This document shows positions 15,056-19,794 of a stretch of DNA of 19,794 nucleotides, piece after piece. The notes beneath the pieces were generated by a model that was not told where the DNA came from, did no database searches, and saw nothing but the letters and a program-made list of their open reading frames with translations. The stretch is from JAHJQT01 sp964494655 (GTDB taxonomy: Bacteria; Patescibacteriota; Minisyncoccia; Portnoybacterales; UBA2143): contig CAZBRM010000010.1 in the NCBI GenBank assembly GCA_964494655.1, forward strand, positions 1-19,794. Reading direction: 5' to 3'. Positions within the stretch are counted from its first letter, which is position 1. Every line of letters starts with the position of its first letter. The position numbers and the translations under genes are program-made.

Positions 15056-15535
15056 TTAAATGTCCAGCACTCTTGTGGATTTCAGAAAATTAATATAGGC
15101 AGTTGGGAGATTATGCTGTTCTGCTCCTCCTAAGATTTTCTTCATATACAGCGGATGAGGCAGGCCATTGCCTTGCTTCATTTTAACAAAGTATGTCCAG
15201 GCAACATATTGTTCGCCTCGAGGAGAAAAAACAACAATCTTTTGGCGCAAATAACCATCCTTTAGATGAACTACCTCCTGCCAATCCAAAAGCAATAAAT
15301 CAGACGGCGCAAGGGCATAAACCACGCCCCAAACATGGTCGTTGGGACTAAATATCATATCAGCCGCCCAGCCACCTTTTCTTTTTTTTAACCTCGACTT
15401 TCTTGTAAAAGCTAAGGTGAAGTTAGGATAATATGCTATATTCACGAAAGCGACACTGGCATATTTTTTTCTCATTTGCTCAAAAAACAAATTTGAGCCA
15501 TAAGCAAAATATAATTGAATTCCCTGTAAGTCCAT
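15056..15535 (-). CDS. Gamma-glutamylcyclotransferase-like (GGCT/AIG2 fold) protein
   Basis: This 159-residue protein has a GGCT/AIG2-like fold. The signature YFAYGSNL (9-16) forms the substrate loop, and Glu87 in LLLDWQEVVH fits the position of the catalytic Glu in GGCT enzymes, in the same place after LD. The LKDGYLRQKIVVFS strand and the WTYFV segment also fit. Family members release 5-oxoproline from gamma-glutamyl amines or amino acids, and many bacterial ones are uncharacterised, so the substrate is unknown. The start is fixed by AAGGAGG before the ATG. It is a single-gene unit with its own promoter (15592-15620) and terminator. Confidence 0.82.
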   Translation of the reverse strand: MDLQGIQLYFAYGSNLFFEQMRKKYASVAFVNIAYYPNFTLAFTRKSRLKKRKGGWAADMIFSPNDHVWGVVYALAPSDLLLLDWQEVVHLKDGYLRQKIVVFSPRGEQYVAWTYFVKMKQGNGLPHPLYMKKILGGAEQHNLPTAYINFLKSTRVLDI

Positions 15536-15591
15536 ATTCTCCCTCCTTATTTAAGATATATATTGTACAAAAAATTATTAAACAACTAAAA

Positions 15592-15620
15592 AAAATAGCA
15601 CTTTAATCTTATTCTGTCAA
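15592..15620 (-). promoter_or_regulatory. Promoter of the cyclotransferase-like gene
   Basis: On the minus strand, a perfect TTGACA (15615-15620) and TATTTT (15592-15597) are spaced 17 bases apart, about 55 bases before the start codon. Confidence 0.55.
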
Positions 15621-15652
15621 ATAGACTCAGGCCAGCCATCTTTTGGTAACAC

Positions 15653-15674
15653 AAAAACCGCCTAGAATCGGCGG
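15653..15674 (-). terminator. Terminator downstream of the HELYE-domain gene
   Basis: On the minus strand, CCGCC (15670-15674) pairs with GGCGG (15658-15662) around seven bases, followed by TTTTTGTG. It lies about 95 bases after the stop of the gene at 15768. Confidence 0.7.
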
Positions 15675-15735
15675 GACAGTATAGCATCATCCCATGTATC
15701 TAAAAATATATTATAGTATTTTTATAATCCGTCCT

Positions 15736-15767
15736 TCTGGCTCCCTTCGTAGACGATGTTAGAACTA
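15736..15767 (+). repeat. Dispersed repeat copy a (GTTAGAAC core)
   Basis: This copy reads CTGGCTCC, then CGTAGACGATG, then GTTAGAACTA on the plus strand. On the minus strand it begins immediately after the TGA stop of the gene at 15768. It is one of six related copies in 15.7-19.8 kb. Confidence 0.6.
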
Positions 15768-16556
15768 TCATCCAGCAAGGGGTGTCAATCCAACTTGCGC
15801 TAAATTTTCTCTAAGTTTTTCTTTATTGTGCCTACTCTGCCATTCAATACGACTTGCCTTTTTGTGCGACTCTGAATAGGTAAATCCTTGCTCCATTAAA
15901 GAACGTTCATAAAGCTCGTGTAATATAATATAGATTCTCTCTTTGGCTGAGATATCATTATCCAGCCAAACTTCATTTTTAGGTATATAATTATAAACTA
16001 AATCATGGCCTCCTTCTGTAAAATTAATATCAAGAACACTTCTAACTAATCGTCCACGAACAAGCCAAATGGAAATTTTATTATTTATTTTTTTTAAAAA
16101 TCGACAATGAACTTTATTAACCGAAACAATACCCTTTTTATCTATTATTTTTTTAAAATCTTCTGTTTTTTTTCTTTCAGAGAGTTCTTTTTTATTAGCT
16201 AATCTAAGAGCTTTATCGTAAGAATAACCATTTTTCATTAACTGCCATTCAATTAAAAGATGATCTATAAAAAAACGCCGTTCATTAAAAACTGCCTCTT
16301 TGTCTAACCAGAATTCATATTTAGGTATAAAAGGAAATCTGAAGTGTTGACCAAAATTAGTAAACTCTCTGTCTAAATCCTGTCTAATTTTACTACCATC
16401 TACCAGCCAAATCTTGATTTTCCCTTTTTTACCTATCCTTTTGAGATAAAAATCTTTTTTGTCCATATTTTCTAACATTATATCAAAAAACCATCTTTTT
16501 GATAAGACGCTATGTAATTGGCTTTTTGTTTTAATTCTTTCAACTCTAACGTCCAT
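15768..16556 (-). CDS. Protein with duplicated domain, HELYE motif in second copy
   Basis: I do not know a name for this family. The 262-residue protein contains two tandem copies (about 46-130 and 160-247) of one domain: a K-I-x-I-W-L-V strand, a D-x-x-F-T-x-x-G-H/Q-H segment, F/Y-IPK-x-E-x-WLD, then an E-R-rich helix ending L-M-x-x-G-x-x-Y-x-x-A. In the second copy the helix carries HELYE (213-217), which resembles a metal-binding H-E-x-x-E. In the first copy it is HLLIE, so the first Glu is lost. A degenerate first and a possibly metallo-active second domain is the simplest reading. The frame runs up to a TTG at 16670, but a terminator and the previous unit lie there. I take the ATG at 16556, though it lacks an SD. 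Confidence 0.72.
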   Translation of the reverse strand: MDVRVERIKTKSQLHSVLSKRWFFDIMLENMDKKDFYLKRIGKKGKIKIWLVDGSKIRQDLDREFTNFGQHFRFPFIPKYEFWLDKEAVFNERRFFIDHLLIEWQLMKNGYSYDKALRLANKKELSERKKTEDFKKIIDKKGIVSVNKVHCRFLKKINNKISIWLVRGRLVRSVLDINFTEGGHDLVYNYIPKNEVWLDNDISAKERIYIILHELYERSLMEQGFTYSESHKKASRIEWQSRHNKEKLRENLAQVGLTPLAG

Positions 16557-16566
16557 TTCGGAATAA
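16541..16566 (-). repeat. Dispersed repeat copy f
   Basis: The plus-strand core TCTAACGTCCATTTCGGAA matches copy e (19732-19750) in 16 of 19 positions, and all three differences are C/T transitions. It spans the start codon of the HELYE-domain gene and lies inverted relative to copies a-d. Confidence 0.6.
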
Positions 16567-16590
16567 AAACAAAACCGCATAGCAATGCGG
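16566..16590 (-). terminator. Terminator of the small membrane protein gene
   Basis: On the minus strand, CCGCAT (16585-16590) pairs with ATGCGG (16575-16580) around a four-base loop, followed by TTTTGTTTTT. It rules out the longer TTG start of the next gene. Confidence 0.8.
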
Positions 16591-16650
16591 CTTAATAACC
16601 TAACTTCATTGGGATGGCTCAAATCAACTAATGCTTTATTGGCGAATGAT

Positions 16651-16827
16651 CTATTTGAGCAAAAACTCAAAAAGATAGTAAACCAGAAATGCTGGCCAAA
16701 TTAGGGCCTTTAGCAATCCAAGAACTCCTATCCAGAATGTTGCGGCACTGCTGATAAAATAGACGGCTGCGCCAATTAGTCCTATCCCATAAACAGCTGA
16801 CCCGCCATCATGAATACATTTTTTCAT
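16651..16827 (-). CDS. Small two-helix membrane protein (58 aa)
   Basis: This 58-residue protein starts MKKCIHDGGSAVYG and has two hydrophobic segments. About residues 11-37 are Gly/Ala/Ile-rich with AVYFISSAATFWIG, and about 38-57 contain LKALIWPAFLVYYLFEF, ending in a short Lys tail. The A-V-Y-G-x-G-x-I-G-A and L-K-A-L-x-W-P-A-F-L-V-Y pattern recalls small conserved hypothetical proteins I associate with Patescibacteria genomes; this is recall, not a search. The stop is followed by a good terminator, which supports a real unit. No SD precedes the ATG. The unit (gene plus terminator) lies between repeat copies f and b, about 390 bases apart in inverted orientation. Confidence 0.75.
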   Translation of the reverse strand: MKKCIHDGGSAVYGIGLIGAAVYFISSAATFWIGVLGLLKALIWPAFLVYYLFEFLLK

Positions 16828-16900
16828 ATTTTTAATATTATTTTATTAATTATCGACTCTATTTTATTCTACCAAAAAATCGCCTCTCTGGCTATTTTTA

Positions 16901-16932
16901 TCTGGCTCCGCGGGCTGGAGCAAGTTAGAACC
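16901..16932 (+). repeat. Dispersed repeat copy b, with internal hairpin
   Basis: CTGGCTCC to GTTAGAACC on the plus strand. An internal stem GCTCC/GGAGC (16905-16909 and 16917-16921) is perfect here and weaker in the other copies. On the minus strand the TAA stop of the 53-residue gene lies inside its core TTCTAAC. Confidence 0.6.
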
Positions 16933-17086
16933 TATTTTCTGAAAGAGAAAATCGCCGTTCACTCTTACCGATCTCTAAATCAACTTTACCTCCTTTATGG
17001 CACATTACTATTCCCTTTTCTTCTAGATGCTTTACTTTTACTGGTCCTATAAACTCTTGCGGTATATCTTGAATAATTACTTTCAT
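16925..17086 (-). CDS. Small hypothetical protein (53 aa) ending in repeat b
   Basis: This 53-residue frame starts MKVIIQDIPQEFIGPVKV. AAGGAGGG sits seven bases before the ATG, one of the best ribosome sites in the window, so I consider it real despite its size. The product is soluble and mixed-charge, with a possible VMCHKGGKVDLEIG hairpin, and no family is recognised. Its last codons are TTC TAA within the TTCTAAC core of repeat b, so the repeat supplies the Phe and the stop. A small hairpin (17103-17124) lies just upstream of the ribosome site. Confidence 0.65.
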   Translation of the reverse strand: MKVIIQDIPQEFIGPVKVKHLEEKGIVMCHKGGKVDLEIGKSERRFSLSENRF

Positions 17087-17102
17087 TTCTTACCCTCCTT
17101 CC

Positions 17103-17124
17103 TTAGTCTTTTTTTGAGGACTAA
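17103..17124 (-). promoter_or_regulatory. Hairpin upstream of a strong ribosome binding site
   Basis: TTAGTC (17103-17108) and GACTAA (17119-17124) pair around a ten-base loop that is A-rich on the minus strand. AAGGAGGG follows within seven bases. With no T-tract it is not a clear terminator, and it may influence translation of the 53-residue gene. Confidence 0.35.
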
Positions 17125-17143
17125 ACGATATTTTTTATTTTAA

Positions 17144-17374
17144 CTAACTTTTATTTTCTCTTTTCACTAATGATGAAGAAGTCAGCCATAAAATAAAAGG
17201 TCTTCGTAATTTATCAATAGACCATTCGTTATCTTTAAAAAGCGACGCTTTCTCTATTCTAAAAGAAGAAAGTAAAAGCATAGTGGCTTGTAAATTCAAA
17301 GGAGATAATTTATTATGTTCTAATAAAAACTGTCGTTTTTTATTCACCCTTACATAATACACTAACTCTTTCAA
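17144..17374 (-). CDS. Hypothetical small protein, start uncertain
   Basis: I do not recognise this protein. The frame is open from 17464 but lacks ATG. Its first 25 codons are an out-of-frame reading of the 37-residue gene and of repeat c, so I place the start after the repeat, tentatively at a TTG (17374) with AAGG eight bases upstream. GTG codons at 17362 and 17347 are alternatives. From 17374 the product is 76 residues, basic and helical (RQFLLEHNKL, LQATMLLLSSFRIEKA, WSIDKLRRPFILWLTSSSL). It could be a truncated gene whose 5' end was replaced by the repeat. It stands between repeats c and b, together with the 53-residue gene. Confidence 0.42.
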   Translation of the reverse strand: MKELVYYVRVNKKRQFLLEHNKLSPLNLQATMLLLSSFRIEKASLFKDNEWSIDKLRRPFILWLTSSSLVKRENKS

Positions 17375-17387
17375 AAAATCAACCTTA

Positions 17388-17420
17388 TCTGGCTCCGCAT
17401 CGTGGACAACGTTAGAACTT
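17388..17420 (+). repeat. Dispersed repeat copy c
   Basis: CTGGCTCCGCAT to GGACAACGTTAGAACTT on the plus strand. On the minus strand the stop codon of the 37-residue gene lies in its core TTCTAAC. It shares GGACAACGTTAGAACTT exactly with copy d. Confidence 0.65.
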
Positions 17421-17525
17421 ACTTGATAACTCCGAAGCTGAAAATAGGCGCTGGTATACTCCAATAAAAATGCCTGCCAATAAAATTATCCCGCCCGCAA
17501 TTATAATTTTTTTATTTCTAGCCAT
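17412..17525 (-). CDS. Small single-helix membrane peptide (37 aa) after creD
   Basis: This 37-residue frame starts MARNKKIIIAGGIILLAGIF. It has one basic N-terminus and one hydrophobic helix (about 6-24), then a short polar tail. The ATG lies six bases after the creD stop, close enough for coupled translation, and there is no separate SD. The last codons are AAG TTC TAA inside repeat c, the same TTC TAA ending as the 53-residue gene. It may be a true membrane peptide or a frame left open by chance; the charge and helix pattern favour a peptide moderately. Confidence 0.5.
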   Translation of the reverse strand: MARNKKIIIAGGIILLAGIFIGVYQRLFSASELSSKF

Positions 17526-17531
17526 ATAAAT

Positions 17532-18989
17532 CTATCGCCGCGTTTCGTTTTCTTGCGCATCACCGCCAACCGCGTACCAATCAACTTTTCTTGATAAATA
17601 CATCACAATAGCCAATATTGAAAATAGCAGCGCGCTTCCTATAAGCAAAGCGTAATCTTCCAACTGCAGTATGATATACACAAAAAAGTAAAGAAAAGCG
17701 AGAATAGAACTCTGTATCAACGCCATTTTAGCATTTGCCAAAACGCTTTTTGAATAAAGTGTAATCAAACCGATTGTCGCGATGCTCGAGATTAAATACG
17801 CCCAGCCGAAACCAGCTATTTCAGATATTGAAACGAGCAGCGCGTAAAATAAAACCATTGCGAGACCGATTAGAATATATTGAATCGGATGTATCCTTTT
17901 TCTATTAAAGACCTCGGCAAAGAAAAATACAAGAAAAGTAAGAACAACAATAAGTATAGCGTACTTAACACTCCGTGTTGATTTTGCATAGCCGTCAATT
18001 CCCGCCAAAAGCTTCACGCCTGATGCGGATGAATAGATATTATATGCGCTACCAAGCCATGATTGCGGATACCCTCTATTTAAATCAAGGATTTTCCATG
18101 ACGCTTCAAAACCGTCATCCGCAACTGTTCGCGTGTCAGGCAAAAACGCGCCTCCAAAACTCGGCTTATCCCAGTCTGATTTCAAAGAAATCTCAGTTGT
18201 TCTTCCAACCGGAATAAAATGCAAATCCCTGCTTCCGTTAAGATTTAATTTGAAAGAAAATTCATAACCATCTACGTTTTTATTTTTTATGCTTGCCGGC
18301 AATGGCGCGCTAATACCCAGACCTTGTCCAACGTCTATTTTTGTTGATTGGTCAGACACAGACAGTGTTTTCATCTCCAAGCGATTTCCTTCGTATGGTA
18401 TTATTTCATAATTATTTCCAACAAGCCGAATAACATCGCTGGTCTGAACTCCGGGCTTAAACTTTATTTCTGCGTTATTCCAATTCAGTTTTAATTCATT
18501 TTCAATGCCCCGCGTATCAGAAATGCCTACAGATATAAACACGTTATCCCAATCTGCTTCAATGTCTTCAACGCCAAGATTGAGAATATTCGGCTGCGTG
18601 AATTTTCCCGAGAAATTTATTTCTGATGAATAAACAACCGCGTCAAAAATCCCACGAGACCGTATTTGAGGTTCAATCGCGCCATCAATCAAAAGAGTTT
18701 CCGGCAGAAAATGAGCGTATTGAGTTACGCCAACACGTTCTCCTTTTTCATTTATCACGTATTTTTTATACGGGACAGAAAGTATTGGACCAGCGATTGT
18801 CTGTTGCTCTCCCCATTTTTGGCTTATTTCAGACACTGCCGCTCTTTTTGTGGATTCTCGTTCATAAATAAGGTTTTTAACCATACTAATCGGAATCAAA
18901 AGAAGCAATGCTAATATCCCAATTATAGCAATCCGAAAAGTAACAGAGTATCGTATCCAATGTGTTAAATTTATATTATCCATATTCAT
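17532..18989 (-). CDS. creD: CreD-family inner membrane protein
   Basis: This is a CreD/Cet family membrane protein, implicated in envelope integrity and tolerance of certain peptides in gamma-proteobacteria, where it is controlled by CreBC; no CreBC is present here. It has one N-terminal helix (about 19-38) and then the family-typical SQKWGEQQTIAGPILSVPY. A large extracytoplasmic beta-rich region reaches about residue 340, with RGYPQSWLGSAYN near its end. Five closely packed C-terminal helices and a VDWYAVGG tail follow. The frame opens at a GTG (19031), but I choose the ATG at 18989 (485 residues; E. coli CreD has 450), with a second ATG two codons later. No SD is visible. A sampled 60-base line has 32 G/C, richer than the envelope genes, which suggests transfer. 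Confidence 0.9.
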   Translation of the reverse strand: MNMDNINLTHWIRYSVTFRIAIIGILALLLLIPISMVKNLIYERESTKRAAVSEISQKWGEQQTIAGPILSVPYKKYVINEKGERVGVTQYAHFLPETLLIDGAIEPQIRSRGIFDAVVYSSEINFSGKFTQPNILNLGVEDIEADWDNVFISVGISDTRGIENELKLNWNNAEIKFKPGVQTSDVIRLVGNNYEIIPYEGNRLEMKTLSVSDQSTKIDVGQGLGISAPLPASIKNKNVDGYEFSFKLNLNGSRDLHFIPVGRTTEISLKSDWDKPSFGGAFLPDTRTVADDGFEASWKILDLNRGYPQSWLGSAYNIYSSASGVKLLAGIDGYAKSTRSVKYAILIVVLTFLVFFFAEVFNRKRIHPIQYILIGLAMVLFYALLVSISEIAGFGWAYLISSIATIGLITLYSKSVLANAKMALIQSSILAFLYFFVYIILQLEDYALLIGSALLFSILAIVMYLSRKVDWYAVGGDAQENETRR

Positions 18990-19066
18990 ATTGATTTCTA
19001 TTTTACAAAAAAAACAACGTATTGTAAACACCTAACCTCAAACAGGTCTCTCGAAAAACGCACTAG

Positions 19067-19099
19067 GTTGACTCCGCATACTGGACAACGTTAGAACTT
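19067..19099 (+). repeat. Dispersed repeat copy d
   Basis: GACTCCGCAT to GGACAACGTTAGAACTT on the plus strand, very like copy c. It lies between the terminator of the NUDIX gene and the creD start. ACCTAAC at 19030-19036 together with GTTAGAA at 19090-19096 gives a 67-base element with attC-like ends, but inner complementarity is poor. Confidence 0.6.
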
Positions 19100-19129
19100 G
19101 GTATTTTGAGAAATCTCTTTTATTGAATT

Positions 19130-19157
19130 TTAAAAGTCCGCTTTTTATAAAACGGAC
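19130..19157 (-). terminator. Terminator of the NUDIX gene
   Basis: On the minus strand, GTCCG (19153-19157) pairs with CGGAC (19136-19140), extended by A/T pairs, and TTTTAAAATT follows. It lies three bases after the stop. Confidence 0.7.
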
Positions 19158-19159
19158 CT

Positions 19160-19675
19160 TTAGTCATCATTGAAAGAATTAACTTCTTCTATTTCAAAAT
19201 CTTCTAATAATTCCTTTTGAAATGGTCCAAGTTTTGGTTGAGCCTTTATCTTTTTACCACTTAAAACAATAGGTAGCCACTTTTTATCAGCTGGCATCAT
19301 TTTATTCAAAGGTAATTCTTTTACATCAAACCATGTTGGATTTAACATTTCATCTGTTTCTTGAACTTCACCTTGCCATTGTTTGACCATATAAAAATGG
19401 ACCTTGCAAATAAATATTTCGCCATCGCTTTTTGTGTTATGAAAATCAATTTCAGCCACCTTTTCAAGTTGGTCTGGTAAAGCACTTACTCCTCCCGTTT
19501 CTTCTTTAAGCTCTCTTACTGCAGCTTCTCTTGTTTTTTCCCCCGGATCAATTCCACCTCCATAACCATTCCAACAACCTTCTCCTATGTGCCTACTTTT
19601 AATTGCAAGAAGTATTTTATTTCTTTTTTTAAGAAAACAAACCGTAGCATGCGCTAATTCTTTTTCTTTTTTCAT
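19160..19675 (-). CDS. MTH1-like NUDIX hydrolase (8-oxo-dGTP diphosphatase type)
   Basis: This 171-residue NUDIX hydrolase would sanitise oxidised nucleoside triphosphates such as 8-oxo-dGTP. The NUDIX box is complete: Gly40, Glu46, Arg54-Glu55, Glu58-Glu59, Gly61. Surrounding sequence follows the MTH1 (NUDT1) branch closely rather than E. coli MutT: GCWNGYGGG before the box (Asn36) and ETDEMLNPTWF (107-116), whose Asp-Glu matches the MTH1 base-recognition pair. A KKWLPIVLSGKK end and about 30 additional acidic residues follow. MTH1-like proteins may also take 2-oxo-dATP, which I cannot judge here. AAGGAGG eight bases before the ATG fixes the start. It is a single-gene unit bounded by repeats e and d. 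Confidence 0.92.
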   Translation of the reverse strand: MKKEKELAHATVCFLKKRNKILLAIKSRHIGEGCWNGYGGGIDPGEKTREAAVRELKEETGGVSALPDQLEKVAEIDFHNTKSDGEIFICKVHFYMVKQWQGEVQETDEMLNPTWFDVKELPLNKMMPADKKWLPIVLSGKKIKAQPKLGPFQKELLEDFEIEEVNSFNDD

Positions 19676-19727
19676 GTTTTAATCCTCCTTCTACCCAATT
19701 AATGTACTATCTATAGTTTATCACCAA

Positions 19728-19754
19728 AAAGTTCTAATGTCTACTTCGGAAATA
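19728..19754 (-). repeat. Dispersed repeat copy e
   Basis: The plus-strand core TCTAATGTCTACTTCGGAA is close to copy f and inverted relative to copies a-d. It lies about 55 bases upstream of the NUDIX start. Nothing else is recognisable between it and the window end. Confidence 0.6.
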
Positions 19755-19794
19755 AAAAACAATCGTGTAAATAAACAGTTATTTTTATACTCTA

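Noticed and set aside
16557..16670. N-terminal extension of the HELYE-domain gene from a TTG
   Set aside because: It would run through the terminator of the small membrane protein gene and overlap that gene's end.
16810..17052. 80-codon plus-strand frame
   Set aside because: It lies across repeat b and antisense to two small genes with better signals. Its hydrophobic look comes from A/T-rich antisense sequence.
17375..17464. Upstream part of the frame that contains the gene at 17144
   Set aside because: These codons are an out-of-frame reading of the 37-residue gene and repeat c, with only a TTG as start.
15736..19099. Firm call of integron attC sites
   Set aside because: Only copy d has both RYYYAAC and a GTTAG end at a suitable distance. 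The inner arms do not pair well, the last core base breaks GTTRRRY, and no integrase is present. Kept as a hypothesis only.
1..19794. tRNA, rRNA or CRISPR arrays
   Set aside because: I saw no tRNA T-arm/CCA context, no rRNA conserved sequence and no regularly spaced direct repeats.

Overview
The window looks like a stretch of an AT-rich genome of Patescibacteria/CPR type. That placement is an inference from the gene mix, the very A/T-biased core genes, start codons without ribosome binding sites, and a small membrane protein of a kind I associate with that group. No rRNA, tRNA or other taxonomic marker is present. Almost every gene lies on the minus strand; only two genes (4108-4344 and 5290-6297) are on the plus strand. 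No intergenic stretch exceeds 300 bases.

Positions 1-5135 (envelope section). A GC-rich, hairpin-forming segment (1-180) abuts the end of a MacB-type ABC ATPase. Upstream of the ATPase come its membrane-fusion partner, a SIMPL-domain protein and a small tail-anchored protein. The MacB-like permease expected after the ATPase is not in the window. A plus-strand gene with a consensus promoter encodes a stand-alone copy of the Cys-rich tail normally found on response regulators. It converges with uppP (undecaprenyl-diphosphatase), whose coding end contains the plus-strand terminator.

Positions 5136-7391. An unrecognised basic plus-strand protein is separated by a bidirectional terminator from a minus-strand pair, rubrerythrin followed by a Panacea/SocA-like protein.

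Positions 7477-12141 (accessory module). A class I methyltransferase, a coiled-coil protein and a 920-residue protein form a minus-strand set with strong Shine-Dalgarno (SD) sequences and less A/T-rich DNA. The 920-residue protein has a DnaG-like CHC2 plus TOPRIM C-terminus behind about 540 unrecognised residues. Terminators of the typA type close it on both sides. This looks like acquired replication-type DNA next to typA/bipA (12181-13977).

Positions 14172-19794 (cassette-like accessory section). Small transcription units follow one another on the minus strand: a Cys-rich protein with an 84-residue partner, a gamma-glutamylcyclotransferase-like protein, a protein with a duplicated HELYE-type domain, several tiny genes of 37-58 residues, creD, and an MTH1-like NUDIX hydrolase. 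Between 15.7 and 19.8 kb the units are separated by a family of about 30-bp repeats with the core TTCTAAC/GTTAGAA. Two tiny genes end with their TAA stop inside that core. I regard this repeat-bounded string of single-gene modules as the most interesting feature. It could be integron-like cassettes, MITE-like elements or another small mobile family, and the sequence alone does not decide.

Translation signals split into two groups. First genes of core transcripts (membrane-fusion protein gene, the gene at 3469, rubrerythrin, uppP, typA) lack an SD, and in some the -10 box lies 0-7 bases from the ATG. Accessory genes and several genes that follow another in a transcript carry strong AAGGAG-type sites.
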